Shown here piece after piece: positions 44,354 to 53,948 of a DNA stretch of 64,000 bases. This DNA is from Alphaproteobacteria bacterium (GTDB lineage: Bacteria > Pseudomonadota > Alphaproteobacteria > Kiloniellales > DSM-21159): positions 1-64,000 of the forward strand of contig JAUILQ010000025.1 in NCBI GenBank assembly GCA_030433005.1. The letters are read 5' to 3'. The notes under the pieces were generated by a model. The model was not told where the DNA came from, made no database searches, and saw only the letters and a program-made list of their open reading frames with translations. The position numbers were made by a program, and so were the translations under genes. Each line of letters opens with the position of its first letter. Position 1 is the stretch's first letter.

Positions 44354-46543
44354 GTGAGCGGGACGCCGGGGCTGTCGAAGCGGCGGGTGCGCACGCCGAC
44401 CGTGCTGCAGATGGAGAGCGTCGAGTGCGGTGCGGCGGCGCTCGGCAGCATCCTGGCCTACTTCGGCAAGTGGCCGCCGCTCGAAGAGCTGCGCCGCGAC
44501 TGCGGCGTCTCGCGCGACGGCTCGAACGCGCGCAACATCCTGGTCGGCGCGCGCGGCCACGGCCTGGCGGCCAAGGGCCGCAAGGCCTCGCTCGAGACCG
44601 CGCTCGAGGGACCCTTCCCCTACATCGCCTTCTGGGAGTTCAACCACTTCCTGGTGGTCGAGGGCTGCCGCGGCGACAAGGTCTACCTGAACGACCCGGC
44701 GACCGGCCCGCGCCGGGTGACGCGCGCGGAGTTCGACGGTTCCTTCACCGGCGTCATGCTGGTCTTCGAGCCGGGCCCCGACTTCCGGCCTGATCCGCCG
44801 CCGCCCGGGCTGGCCGCCCGCCTGCTGCCGCGCACGCGGCCGGTGCGCTCGGCGGTGCTGCTGACCGTGCTGATCAGCCTGACGCTGGTCGTGCCGGGCC
44901 TGCTGGTGCCCGGTTTCTCCAAGGTCTTCGTCGACGAGTACCTGATCGAGGGCCGCGACGCCTGGCTGATGCCGCTGCTGCTGGCCATGACGGTCACGGT
45001 GCTGGTCACCGGCCTGCTGACCTGGCTCAGCGAGGCCGTGCTGCTGCGCACCGAGTCGAAGCTGGCGCTCGGCAGCTCGGCGCGCTTCGCCTGGCACCTG
45101 CTGCGCTTGCCCGTCGACTTCTTCGAGCAGCGCCACCCCGGCGACATCGCCAACCGCATCGCCGCCAACGACCGCATCGCCACGGCGGTCGCCGGCCAGG
45201 TCGGCGAGAGCCTGGTCAGCCTGCTGCGCGTCGTCTTCTACGCCGCCGTGATGCTGCTGTTCGACTGGATCCTGGCGCTGATCTGCATCGCGCTGTCGCT
45301 GGTCAACGTGGGGGTCTTCCACTCGCTGGCGCGGCTGCGCGCCGACGCCAGCCTGCGCATGCAGCAGGACTTCGGGCGCTTCCAGTCTGCCTCGGTCACC
45401 GGCATCCACGCGATCGAGACGCTGAAGGCGACCGGCACCGACGACGACTACTTCGAGCGCTGGGCCGGCTTCCAGGCCCGCCACCTCAACAACCAGAAGC
45501 GACTCGGCCTCTACGGCGTGGTCGCCAACGGCTTCCCGCCGCTGCTCAACGGCCTGACCGTGGCGGCGGTGCTCGGCTTCGGCGGCTACCGGGTGATCGA
45601 GGGCGGCATGACGATCGGCACGCTGGTCGCCTTCCAGGCCCTGACCCTGAGCTTCACGGCGCCGATCAACGCGCTGGTCGCCGCCGGCGGCGCCTTCCAG
45701 GAGCTCAAGGCCGACCTGGTGCGCACCGACGACGTCGTGCGCCAGGCGCACGACCCGCGCTATGCCGGCGCCGACGCGGCCGGCCGGGAGGCGGCCGTCG
45801 ATGGGACGGCCGAGGGCGACCGCCTGGTCGGCGCGGTCGAACTGCGCGAGGTGACCTTCGGCTACGGCCGGCTCGACGAGCCGCTGATCCGCGACTTCAG
45901 CCTGTCGATCCGGCCCGGCGCGCGCGTCGCCCTGGTCGGCGGCTCGGGCAGCGGCAAGTCGACGATCGCCCGCCTGCTCGCCGGCCTCTACCGCCCCTGG
46001 AGCGGCGAGATTCTCTACGACGGGCGGCCGATCGAGCAGATCCCGGTCGACACGCTGACCGCCTCGCTGGCCGTGGTCAGCCAGGAGGTGACGCTGTTCG
46101 GCGGCCGGGTGCGCGAGCACCTCAGCGCCTGGGATGAGACGCTCGACGACGCGTCGATGCTGCGCGCCCTGCGTGACGCCTGCATCGACGACGAGATCGC
46201 GGCCCGCGGCGGCGGCCTGGACGCCGAGATCGAGGACCGCGGCCTGAACTTCAGCGGCGGCCAGGCCCAGCGCCTGGAGATCGCCCGGGCCCTGGCCGCC
46301 GATCCCTCGGTGCTGATCCTCGACGAGGCGACCAGTGCGCTCGACCCGGCTACCGAGACGCGCATCGACGAGAACATCCGGCATCGCGGCTGCACCTGCG
46401 TGATCGTCGCCCACCGGCTCTCGACCGTGCGCGACGCCGACGAGATCGTGGTGCTCGAGGCGGGGCGGGTGGTCGAGCGCGGCACCCACGACGAGCTGGT
46501 CTCGGCCGGCGGGCCCTACGCCCGCCTGATCGCGCAGGCTTGA
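44354..46543 (+). CDS. NHLM-type ABC exporter with C39 peptidase domain
   Basis: A 729-residue peptidase-containing transporter (TIGR03796 type). Residues 1-145 are a C39 peptidase: Q19, C25 (SVECGAAALG), H98 (FNHFLVVEG) and D114 (LNDPATG), all catalytic residues present. A six-helix exporter domain spans about 160-420; the ATPase has Walker A GGSGSGKST, signature FSGGQAQR and Walker B LILDEATSALD. It should cut leader peptides after the double glycine and export the rest. GTG start after a GAG-rich site. Confidence 0.95.
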   Translation: MSGTPGLSKRRVRTPTVLQMESVECGAAALGSILAYFGKWPPLEELRRDCGVSRDGSNARNILVGARGHGLAAKGRKASLETALEGPFPYIAFWEFNHFLVVEGCRGDKVYLNDPATGPRRVTRAEFDGSFTGVMLVFEPGPDFRPDPPPPGLAARLLPRTRPVRSAVLLTVLISLTLVVPGLLVPGFSKVFVDEYLIEGRDAWLMPLLLAMTVTVLVTGLLTWLSEAVLLRTESKLALGSSARFAWHLLRLPVDFFEQRHPGDIANRIAANDRIATAVAGQVGESLVSLLRVVFYAAVMLLFDWILALICIALSLVNVGVFHSLARLRADASLRMQQDFGRFQSASVTGIHAIETLKATGTDDDYFERWAGFQARHLNNQKRLGLYGVVANGFPPLLNGLTVAAVLGFGGYRVIEGGMTIGTLVAFQALTLSFTAPINALVAAGGAFQELKADLVRTDDVVRQAHDPRYAGADAAGREAAVDGTAEGDRLVGAVELREVTFGYGRLDEPLIRDFSLSIRPGARVALVGGSGSGKSTIARLLAGLYRPWSGEILYDGRPIEQIPVDTLTASLAVVSQEVTLFGGRVREHLSAWDETLDDASMLRALRDACIDDEIAARGGGLDAEIEDRGLNFSGGQAQRLEIARALAADPSVLILDEATSALDPATETRIDENIRHRGCTCVIVAHRLSTVRDADEIVVLEAGRVVERGTHDELVSAGGPYARLIAQA

Positions 46544-46554
46544 GGCGGCGGGCG

Positions 46555-49497
46555 ATGAGCGTCGTCAGCCTGCCCGAGCGGCGCCCGGCCCTGCTGGCGA
46601 CCAGCGGCCGCCAGCCGCTCGTGCTGCCCGCCGCGCTGGGCCAGGTCCGCGTCGAGACGGGCAGGGTCAACCTCTTCGTCGAGCGCCTGCTGCCCGACGG
46701 CGCCGGCAGCGGCGAACGGCGGCTCGCCGCCACGCTCGACGCCGGGGCCCAGCTGCCGCTGCCGGCGTGCGACCTGCCCGGCCTGCGGCTGCTGCTGGTC
46801 GGCGTCGGCGAGGCGCGGGTCGCCAGCGCGCCGCTGTCGGGCACCTCGGAAGGCGGCACGCCGCTCGACGCGGCGGCTCTGGAGGCGGGGCTGCGCGCCC
46901 TGCTGACCGCCCTCGGCCCGGACCCTGCAGGCATGGCGGCGACGGCGCTCGGGCCCGAGAGGGAGAGCGCCGTCTCGGGAGGCGACGCCGGGGAGCCGCC
47001 GGCGCCGCGCACGGTCGAGCGGCGCGGCCGCTTCTCGGCCCACCGCCTGCTGTGGCTCGAGGTGCGCGGCACGCCGGAGCCGGAAGCCGGCGCCCCCGAG
47101 GGACGGCTGCTGCGGCTCGAGCCGGTCGCGCCCGGCCGCTCGCTGGAGGTCGCGTCCGGCTGCCGCGTGCGGGCGCTGGACTGCCCGCAGCTGCTGCGCG
47201 AGCACGGCGAGCCGGCGGTGCGCCGCTGGGCGGCCGAGCTGTTCGCCGGTCATGGCGAGGCGCTGCGCGAGGCCGCAGAGGCGCGGCGGCGGCGGGCGCG
47301 CCGGCGGCGGCTCAGCGACCGCCGCCAGCTCGCCGCGGCGCTCGGCCGGCTGCCGGAGATCGTCGCGGGCCGCCGCTCGCCTGTCCAGGTCGGCGAGGGC
47401 GGCGCGGGCACCGACCAAGCCCTCGCCGCGCTCGAGACGGTCTGTGCCGCCGAGCGCATCGACTTCGAGGCACCGTCCGGCGCCGACCCCTCGGGCGCGG
47501 CCCGGGCGGGCACGGCGGAGCCGGACGCGGGGCCATCGGTCGCCGATCGGCTCGCCGAGCTGCTGCGGCGCGCCAACCTGCGCTTCCGCCGGGTGCACCT
47601 CGAGCCCGGCTGGTGGCGGCGCGACGGCAGCAGCTTCGTCGGTTTCCTCGAGGGCGTTCCGGTCGCCGTGGTGCGGCGCGGCGCCGGCCGCTTCGAGTGC
47701 CTGCGCGGGGGCGCGTGGCAGCGGGTCGACGAACACCTTGCCGAGACGCTCGAGCCGCGCGGCCTGGTCGTCTTCCGGCCGCTGCCGCAGCGCCCGCTCA
47801 AGGCCCTCGACCTGGTCCGCCACGTGCTCGCCACGCCGGCCCGGGTCGACCTGCGCTGGGCCGCCGGCCTGGCGATCGCGGCGGCGCTGCTCGGCCTGCT
47901 GCCGCCCTACCTGACCGGCAAGCTGCTCAACGAGGTGGTGCCCTTCGCGGAGACCGGCATGCTGGTCCACCTCGGCCTCGGGCTCGGCGCCGTGGCGCTC
48001 GGCAGCGCGCTGTTCCAGGCGGTTCGCTCGGTCGCCCTGCTGCGCGTCGAGTCCTTCGCCGACGGTGCGCTCCAGGCCGCGGTCTGGGACCGGCTGCTGC
48101 GGCTGCCGCTGGCCTTCTTCCGGCGCTACGAGGTCGGCGACCTGCTGATCAAGGCGATGGGCCCGACGCAGTTGCGCCAGGCGCTGTCCGACACCGTGCT
48201 CAGCGCCGCGCTCTCGGCGCTGTTCTCGCTGGTCAACTTCGCGCTGATGCTGAGCTACGACGCGACGCTGGCGCTCGCCGCCGTCGCCTTCACGCTGCTG
48301 ACCGGCGGCCTGCTGTTCGGCCTCAGCTACCTGCAGCTGCGCCACGAGCGGGCGCGGCTCAAGGCCGAGGCCCGCGCCTCCAGCTTCGTGCTGCAGATGC
48401 TGACCGGTATCCAGAAGCTGCGCCTGATGGGCGCGGAAAACCGCGCCTACGCCCGCTGGCTGCAGCGATTCGCCGACCAGCGGCAGCAGAGCCAGCGCGC
48501 CGCGCGAGTCGGCAACCTGACGGCCACGCTCAACGCCGTGCTGCCGATCCTGGCGAGCATCCTGTTCTTCTACCTCGTCGGCGCCGCCGAGGGCCGCATT
48601 CCGGTCGGCGATTTCGTCGCCTTCAACGCGGCCTTCGGCGTCTTTCATGGCGCGCTGCTGACCCTGGTCGGCGCGCTGTCGGAGTCGCTGGCGGCGGTGC
48701 CGGTCTACGAGAACATGAAGCCGCTGCTCGCCGAGCAGCCCGAGCTCGATCCCGAGCGGCGCGCGCCGGGGCCGCTGGAGGGCGCGATCTCGATCCGCAA
48801 CGTGACGTTCCGCTACGAGGCGGACGGGCCGACGATCCTGGACGGCGTCGACCTGGAGGTCGAGCCCGGCCAGTTCGTCGCGCTGGTCGGCCCATCGGGC
48901 TCCGGCAAGTCGACGCTGTTCCGCCTGCTGCTCGGCTTCGAGACGCCGGAGAGCGGCACGGTCGGCTACGACGGCCAGGACCTGGCCCGGCTCGACCTCA
49001 AGGCGGTGCGCCGGCAGATCGGCGTGGTCCTGCAGCGCGGCGCGATCCTGCCCGGCTCGCTGTTCGAGAACATCGTCGGCTCGGCGCCGCTGACCCACGA
49101 CGACGCCTGGGAGGCGGCGCGTCTCGCCGGCTTCGACGAGGACGTGCGGCGCCTGCCGATGGGCATGCACACGCTGCTCTCGGAGGGCGGCGGCACGCTG
49201 TCCGGCGGCCAGCGCCAGCGCCTGATGATCGCCCGCGCCATCGTGCGCCGGCCGCGCATCCTGCTGATGGACGAGGCGACCAGCGCGCTCGACAACCGGA
49301 CCCAGGCGATCGTCGCGCAGAGCCTGGCCGAGCTGAGCGCCACGCGCCTGGTCATCGCCCACCGCCTGAGCACGGTGGTCAACGCCGACCGCATCCACGT
49401 GATCGAGCGCGGGCGCGTGGTGCAGAGCGGCACCTACGACGAGCTGATGGCCGTGCCCGGACCCTTCCGGCGCATCGCCGAGCCCCAGCTCCAGTGA
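46555..49497 (+). CDS. NHLM-type ABC transporter, non-peptidase partner
   Basis: A 980-residue half-exporter of the TIGR03797 type. A soluble N-terminal region of about 430 residues (no C39 residues) precedes six helices (from about 435) and an ATPase domain with Walker A GPSGSGKST, signature LSGGQRQR, Walker B LLMDEATSALD and the switch IAHRLST. The two NHLM ABC proteins probably form a heterodimer. The ATG at 46555 follows the previous stop by 12 bases; a TTG overlapping that stop is unlikely. Confidence 0.92.
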   Translation: MSVVSLPERRPALLATSGRQPLVLPAALGQVRVETGRVNLFVERLLPDGAGSGERRLAATLDAGAQLPLPACDLPGLRLLLVGVGEARVASAPLSGTSEGGTPLDAAALEAGLRALLTALGPDPAGMAATALGPERESAVSGGDAGEPPAPRTVERRGRFSAHRLLWLEVRGTPEPEAGAPEGRLLRLEPVAPGRSLEVASGCRVRALDCPQLLREHGEPAVRRWAAELFAGHGEALREAAEARRRRARRRRLSDRRQLAAALGRLPEIVAGRRSPVQVGEGGAGTDQALAALETVCAAERIDFEAPSGADPSGAARAGTAEPDAGPSVADRLAELLRRANLRFRRVHLEPGWWRRDGSSFVGFLEGVPVAVVRRGAGRFECLRGGAWQRVDEHLAETLEPRGLVVFRPLPQRPLKALDLVRHVLATPARVDLRWAAGLAIAAALLGLLPPYLTGKLLNEVVPFAETGMLVHLGLGLGAVALGSALFQAVRSVALLRVESFADGALQAAVWDRLLRLPLAFFRRYEVGDLLIKAMGPTQLRQALSDTVLSAALSALFSLVNFALMLSYDATLALAAVAFTLLTGGLLFGLSYLQLRHERARLKAEARASSFVLQMLTGIQKLRLMGAENRAYARWLQRFADQRQQSQRAARVGNLTATLNAVLPILASILFFYLVGAAEGRIPVGDFVAFNAAFGVFHGALLTLVGALSESLAAVPVYENMKPLLAEQPELDPERRAPGPLEGAISIRNVTFRYEADGPTILDGVDLEVEPGQFVALVGPSGSGKSTLFRLLLGFETPESGTVGYDGQDLARLDLKAVRRQIGVVLQRGAILPGSLFENIVGSAPLTHDDAWEAARLAGFDEDVRRLPMGMHTLLSEGGGTLSGGQRQRLMIARAIVRRPRILLMDEATSALDNRTQAIVAQSLAELSATRLVIAHRLSTVVNADRIHVIERGRVVQSGTYDELMAVPGPFRRIAEPQLQ

Positions 49498-49521
49498 CCT
49501 GTCGAGAGAGGAGTCGAGCCC

Positions 49522-49818
49522 ATGAGCCAAGCATCCCTCGTGTCCTTCCTGGAGGCCGCTACCCGCGACCCAGAACTGGTCGCCGAGCTGGAGGCGGCGA
49601 CCGCCGACCGGCAGGGCCCGGAGGCGGCCGCGGCGATCGCCGGCTGCGCCCGCGCCCGCGGCTACGAGGTCGACGACGCGGAGGTCGCGGCGCTGGCGCG
49701 GCAGGCGGCGGATTCGCTGGACTCGGAGGGCGAGCTGTCCGACGCCGAACTCGCCGATGTCGCGGGCGGCAACTGGGCCAAGGAGGTCTTGCGCTGGGCG
49801 ACCTTCGGAGGTCCCTGA
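49522..49818 (+). CDS. Nif11-type leader peptide with short core
   Basis: A 98-residue precursor. The leader (1-83) has the Nif11 pattern (LVSFLEAATRDPELVAELEAATADR, then CARARGYEVDDAEVAALA) and ends SDAELADVAGG, with GG at 82-83. The 15-residue core NWAKEVLRWATFGGP is amphipathic, Trp-rich and has no Cys or Ser and a single Thr, so it is a poor substrate for lanthipeptide or sactipeptide chemistry. GAGAGGAG precedes the ATG. It sits 24 bases after the exporter gene. Confidence 0.88.
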   Translation: MSQASLVSFLEAATRDPELVAELEAATADRQGPEAAAAIAGCARARGYEVDDAEVAALARQAADSLDSEGELSDAELADVAGGNWAKEVLRWATFGGP

Positions 49819-49861
49819 GCATGCGCGTGTCCTGCCACCTCACGCCCGCGGAGCGACGGCC

Positions 49862-50218
49862 ATGAGCCGAGCCGGCCTGGACGCCCTGGTCGATCGGCTG
49901 GCCGAGGATCCGTCGCTGATGGCCGAGCTGGTCGCGCGGATCGGCCGGCGCGCCGGCGACGAGGCGATTCTGGCGATCATCAACGTCGGCGCGCGCCACG
50001 GCTTCGAGATCCAGTTCGCCGAGGCGCGCGCGCTGCAGGCGCAGCTGCGTGCGCGGGACGCCGCTCCGGCGGGCGACGCCGAGGCCGAGGAGCGCGATCT
50101 CGACGACGAGGAACTGCAGGCCGCCAGCGGCGGCATCACGGCGCCGGGCGCTGCGGTCGATCCGGCGCTCGTCGAGCGTCTGCCGCGCTCCCTGGCCGAG
50201 CTGCTGAAGCGCGGCTGA
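49862..50218 (+). CDS. Nif11-type leader peptide, second precursor
   Basis: A 118-residue precursor. The leader (ALVDRLAEDPSLMAELV, AILAIINVGARHGFEIQFAEARAL) ends DDEELQAASGG, GG at 90-91. The 27-residue core (92-118, ITAPGAAVDPALVERLPRSL then AELLKRG) has no Cys. The ATG at 49862 has GGAG before it; an upstream extension is spurious. It closes the export cluster. Confidence 0.85.
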   Translation: MSRAGLDALVDRLAEDPSLMAELVARIGRRAGDEAILAIINVGARHGFEIQFAEARALQAQLRARDAAPAGDAEAEERDLDDEELQAASGGITAPGAAVDPALVERLPRSLAELLKRG

Positions 50219-50242
50219 GGGCCGGCGCCTCGTGAATTTGGT

Positions 50243-51244
50243 CTAGGAGACGAAGACCTCGGACCGATGGTAGGCCAGATACTCGCGTTGTCGCGGAGCG
50301 AAGGCTCGCGTCTCCCAGGGCGCCGAGACCTCCGAGAAGCCGAGGTCGTCGAGCGTCAGCTGTTGCAGGCCCAGGCGCCTGAGATCCCCGGAATCGATGC
50401 GCTCCGAGGTCCGCGTGCGTCCGGAATCCTCGAAGGTGATGAAGCCACGGTCGAACAGCAGGTCGACGTCCGGGGTCAGCATGAGCCCGTTCATCCCGTC
50501 GAGCCGTTCCTCGGCCGAGCGGCAGACGCGCCAGGGCTTGATATGGCTGGCGATCAGGAGGCTGGGGTTGGTGACCCCGGTGACCCGGCAAGCGGGCTCG
50601 ATTGCGCCGACGCTCGTCCGGAACTGTCCCTGACCGCGCCGAGCTTGGATCACGCTTCGTTTTGTCGTCTGGTCGAGATGCGGATCGCGCTCGAGACGAA
50701 GAACCATCTGCTCCTCGATCCAGTCGCGCACGTTGCCGTAGGTCAGGCTGTTGGCGCCACCTTGGCGCAACGCTTCATGGCTGAACGAGACCCTCGCAGC
50801 GACCTCTCGATAAACGCCTTCGGGAATCTCGGCTAGATAGACCCCCTGGTTGCCCATGCCGGTTTCGGGCCGGATCGGCGAATAGCGGCTCGGCAGGAGC
50901 GGGGCTAGGGCATCGAGGAAGTTGCGCGGTCGGATCGGATGCTCGAGCGGCACCCAGAAGACGGGCAGCAGCCAGCCCTCATCGCTCCAGTTCGCGCCTG
51001 TCTTGCCGAACTCGCTGGGCTTCGGGGCCGTGAAAGCAAACTCCGCGATGCGTCCGACGAAGCCAATCTGGCCGTTCGCGTAAGAGAGGACCAAATCGCC
51101 CGGCGTCGCCCGTCGCATGTTGTCGTAGAAGACGTTGCGCCGGGCTCCATCCTTTCCGCGCGCCATCTTGGGCGACCAGAGGTACTGGCCGTCGACTTCC
51201 TGCCGAACCGTTTGCTTGTGGTTGACCCACCAGTATCTGGGCAT
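50243..51244 (-). CDS. EVE-like/HNH endonuclease, putative modified-DNA restriction
   Basis: A 333-residue protein. The N-terminus MPRYWWVNHKQT is the hallmark of EVE/PUA-like domains that recognise modified bases; GDLVLSYANGQIGFVGRI follows. The C-terminal HNH_2-type nuclease has CRVTG...ASHIKPWRVC...DGMNGLMLTPDVDLLFDRGFITF, with His, Asp and Asn metal/catalytic residues. Such fusions are predicted to cut DNA carrying modified cytosines (type IV restriction). The gene is AT-richer than its neighbours. The ATG at 51244 was chosen from the family N-terminus; it has no clear ribosome site. Confidence 0.85.
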   Translation of the reverse strand: MPRYWWVNHKQTVRQEVDGQYLWSPKMARGKDGARRNVFYDNMRRATPGDLVLSYANGQIGFVGRIAEFAFTAPKPSEFGKTGANWSDEGWLLPVFWVPLEHPIRPRNFLDALAPLLPSRYSPIRPETGMGNQGVYLAEIPEGVYREVAARVSFSHEALRQGGANSLTYGNVRDWIEEQMVLRLERDPHLDQTTKRSVIQARRGQGQFRTSVGAIEPACRVTGVTNPSLLIASHIKPWRVCRSAEERLDGMNGLMLTPDVDLLFDRGFITFEDSGRTRTSERIDSGDLRRLGLQQLTLDDLGFSEVSAPWETRAFAPRQREYLAYHRSEVFVS

Positions 51245-51362
51245 CGCCGACCGCGCGCTTGGACTGCCGCGAGACTGCCTGCCCGTCACGCCGATGGCAA
51301 CGCTGTGGCCAACACGCAAATGGTGTGAAGCAACCGGCCGGCCGGCCGGCCCAAGCAGCGCC

Positions 51363-52796
51363 CTACAGCACCTTGCCGCGGTTCATGATGCCCTTGGGGT
51401 CGAAGGCCTGCTTCAGGGTGCGCATCATCTCGAGCTCGACCTCGGACTTGAAGCGCGCGTTCTCGGCCAGCTTCATGCGGCCGATGCCGTGCTCGGCCGA
51501 GATCGAGCCGCGGTGGCGGTGCACGATGTCGTGGACCGCCGCGTTCATCTCTTCCCAGCGCCCGAGGAAGGCCTCGCGGTCCATCGCCTCGGGCTGGCTG
51601 ACGTTGAAGTGGATGTTGCCGTCGCCGAGGTGGCCGAAGGGCACCGGGCGGCAGTCGGGCACCAGCTCCTGGCACTTGTCCGTGGCTTCGCGCAGGAAGG
51701 CCGGCACGGCCGAGACCGGCACCGAGACGTCGTGCTTGATCGAGCCGCCCTCGAACTTCTGGGCCTCGGTCAGGCTCTCGCGCAGGCGCCAGAACTCCTG
51801 GCGCTGGGTCTCGGTCTCGGCAAAGGCGGCGTCGAGCACCTGGCCGTCCTCGTAGGCCGCCATCAGGCACTCCTCCAGCGCCTCGCGCAGGCCGCCGTCT
51901 GGTCGCCCGCCGAACAGCTCGATCAGCAGGTACCAGGGCTGCGCCTGCTGCAGCGGGTCCTTGCAGTGCTCCAGGTGGCGCGTCGCGAACTCCAGGATCG
52001 TCCGCGGGATCAGCTCGAAGGAGGTGACCTGCTCGCCGGAGGCGGCACGCACCTGGGAGAGCAGGGCGACGGCGGTCTCGGGGTCGGGCACCGCCGCGAA
52101 GGCGGTGACCACCTCGCGCGGCCGGGAATAGAGCTTGAGCACCGCCGCGGTGACGACGCCCAGGGTGCCTTCGGCGGCGATGAACAGCTGCTTCAGGTCG
52201 TAGCCGGTGTTGTCCTTGCGCAGGCCCCTGAGGCCGTCCCAGACGCGGCCGTCGGGCAGCACGACCTCGAGGCCGAGCACCAGATCGCGCATGTTGCCGT
52301 AGCGCAGCACCTGCACGCCGCCGGCGTTGGTCGCGATGTTGCCGCCGATCCGGCAGGAGCCCTCGGCGCCCAGGCTGAGCGGGAACAGGCGGTCGGCCTC
52401 GGCGGCCGCCTCCTGGACCTGCTGCAGGATGACGCCGGCCTCGACCGTGATCGTGAAGTTCTCGGCGTCGAGCTCGCGGATGCGCGTCAGGCGCTCCAGC
52501 GAGAGCACGATCTCGTCGCCCTCCTCGAAGGGGATCGAGCCGCCGACCAGCGAGGTGTTGCCGCCTTGCGGCACGATGCCGACGCCGGCGGCGTGGCACA
52601 GCTTGACGACCTCGGCCACCTCCTGCGTGTTGGCGGGTCGCACGACGAAGGCCGCCCGGCCGACGTAGCGCCCGCGCTCCTCGGCCAGGTAGCGGGCCAT
52701 GGCCTCGGCGCCGGCGACGACGCCCTCCTCGCCGACCACGTCGAGGATCTGGTCGTGCAGGTTCTCGAAGGGCTCGGTGATCGCCTGGCTGCTCAT
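51363..52796 (-). CDS. FAD-linked D-2-hydroxyacid dehydrogenase/oxidase (GlcD family)
   Basis: A 477-residue flavoprotein. The FAD_binding_4 domain has VVRPANTQEVAEVVKLCHAAG and the GGNTSLVGGS dinucleotide loop (about 76-85), GAEGSCRIGGNIATNAGG and TGYDLKQLFIAAEGTLGVVT; the C-terminal oxidase domain has FGHLGDGNIHFN and SAEHGIGRMK. The family includes D-lactate, D-2-hydroxyglutarate and glycolate dehydrogenases. Single gene, no GlcE/GlcF partner. The ATG at 52796 has only a weak ribosome site. Confidence 0.92.
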   Translation of the reverse strand: MSSQAITEPFENLHDQILDVVGEEGVVAGAEAMARYLAEERGRYVGRAAFVVRPANTQEVAEVVKLCHAAGVGIVPQGGNTSLVGGSIPFEEGDEIVLSLERLTRIRELDAENFTITVEAGVILQQVQEAAAEADRLFPLSLGAEGSCRIGGNIATNAGGVQVLRYGNMRDLVLGLEVVLPDGRVWDGLRGLRKDNTGYDLKQLFIAAEGTLGVVTAAVLKLYSRPREVVTAFAAVPDPETAVALLSQVRAASGEQVTSFELIPRTILEFATRHLEHCKDPLQQAQPWYLLIELFGGRPDGGLREALEECLMAAYEDGQVLDAAFAETETQRQEFWRLRESLTEAQKFEGGSIKHDVSVPVSAVPAFLREATDKCQELVPDCRPVPFGHLGDGNIHFNVSQPEAMDREAFLGRWEEMNAAVHDIVHRHRGSISAEHGIGRMKLAENARFKSEVELEMMRTLKQAFDPKGIMNRGKVL

Positions 52797-52902
52797 CGTC
52801 GAGACTCTAGGGCGGGGGGCGGAGACTGTCGATGCCGCGGCCCGCGCCGCGCCGGCATGGCGGCCGTCCGGGCGCGGCATGGCTGCGGAGCGGACCCGGC
52901 GC

Positions 52903-53919
52903 CTAGCCTCGCGGCGCGGCGGCGCGGGCGAGGCGGTCGCGGATCGCGAGGCCGAGGCCCTCGGCGGGGATCGGCATGGCGGCGATGGCGCGGCCGGGGC
53001 CGGCGTCGAGGCGGCGCAGCGCCTCGAACAGGCGGGCGGCGGCCTCGCGGGTGTCGCCGCGCGGGCTGAGGTTGACGGTCGCCGCGGCGCCCGCCGGGAC
53101 ATCGGGCCCGAAGGCGAGCAGCGCCTCGTCCGCGGCGACCGCGCGGGCCTCCAGGCGCAGCGGCTTGCCCGGCGCGTAGTGGCTGGTCAGCAGCCCGGGC
53201 GAGAGGCGCGCGCTGTCCTCGGTGGCGGCGTCCGCCGCCGGCCGGCCGAGCGGCCCGAGCAGCGCCTCGATCTCCTCGACCGGCAGGCCGCCGGGGCGCA
53301 GCAGCAGCGGCCGGGGGCCGAGCAGCGAGACGACGGTCGATTCCAGGCCGATCTCGGTCGGCCCGCCGTCGAGGTAGAGCGCGACCCGCTCGCCCAGCTC
53401 GTCGCGCGCGTGCTCGGCGCGCGTCGGGCTGATGCGCCCCGAGCGGTTGGCGCTGGGGGCGGCGACCGGCCGGCCCGCCGCGGCCAGCAGGGCGCGCGCG
53501 ACCGGCGTCGCCGGCACGCGCAGCGCCACCGAGTCCAGCCCGGCCGAGCAGAGCAGGGCGATCCGGCTGTCGGCGCGCCGCGGCAGAACCAGGGTCAGCG
53601 GGCCCGGCCAGAAGCGCTCGGCCAGGGCTTCGGCCGGGGCGTCGAGAACCGCCTCGCGGGCCGCCGCCTCGGCGTCCGGCAGGTGCGCGATCAGCGGGTT
53701 GAAGCGCGGCCGGCCCTTGGCCGCGAAGATCGCCGCCACGGCCTCGGGGTTCGTGGCGTCGCCGCCCAGGCCGTAGACCGTCTCGGTCGGGAAGACGACC
53801 AGCCGGCCGGCGCGCAGCAGCGCCGCGCCTTCCGCGACGGCCTCGGCGTCGGCGGGCCGCAGCCGGCCGTCCCCCGAGTGCTGCGCGGAACCTGCGTTAT
53901 TGCCTTGGGACTCGCTCAT
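52903..53919 (-). CDS. sua5: L-threonylcarbamoyladenylate synthase (Sua5 type)
   Basis: A 338-residue YrdC/Sua5 protein that makes threonylcarbamoyl-AMP for tRNA t6A. The YrdC domain has VVFPTETVYGLGGDA, IFAAKGRPRFNPLI, PVAAPSANRSG and GLESTVVSL; a separate Sua5 C-terminal domain (about 225-335) is present, hence the long form. The ATG at 53919 fits better than the upstream frame. Divergent from parA-like. Confidence 0.95.
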   Translation of the reverse strand: MSESQGNNAGSAQHSGDGRLRPADAEAVAEGAALLRAGRLVVFPTETVYGLGGDATNPEAVAAIFAAKGRPRFNPLIAHLPDAEAAAREAVLDAPAEALAERFWPGPLTLVLPRRADSRIALLCSAGLDSVALRVPATPVARALLAAAGRPVAAPSANRSGRISPTRAEHARDELGERVALYLDGGPTEIGLESTVVSLLGPRPLLLRPGGLPVEEIEALLGPLGRPAADAATEDSARLSPGLLTSHYAPGKPLRLEARAVAADEALLAFGPDVPAGAAATVNLSPRGDTREAAARLFEALRRLDAGPGRAIAAMPIPAEGLGLAIRDRLARAAAPRG

Positions 53920-53948
53920 CCGCTCATTATTGTGCAGTTGCGAAATGA

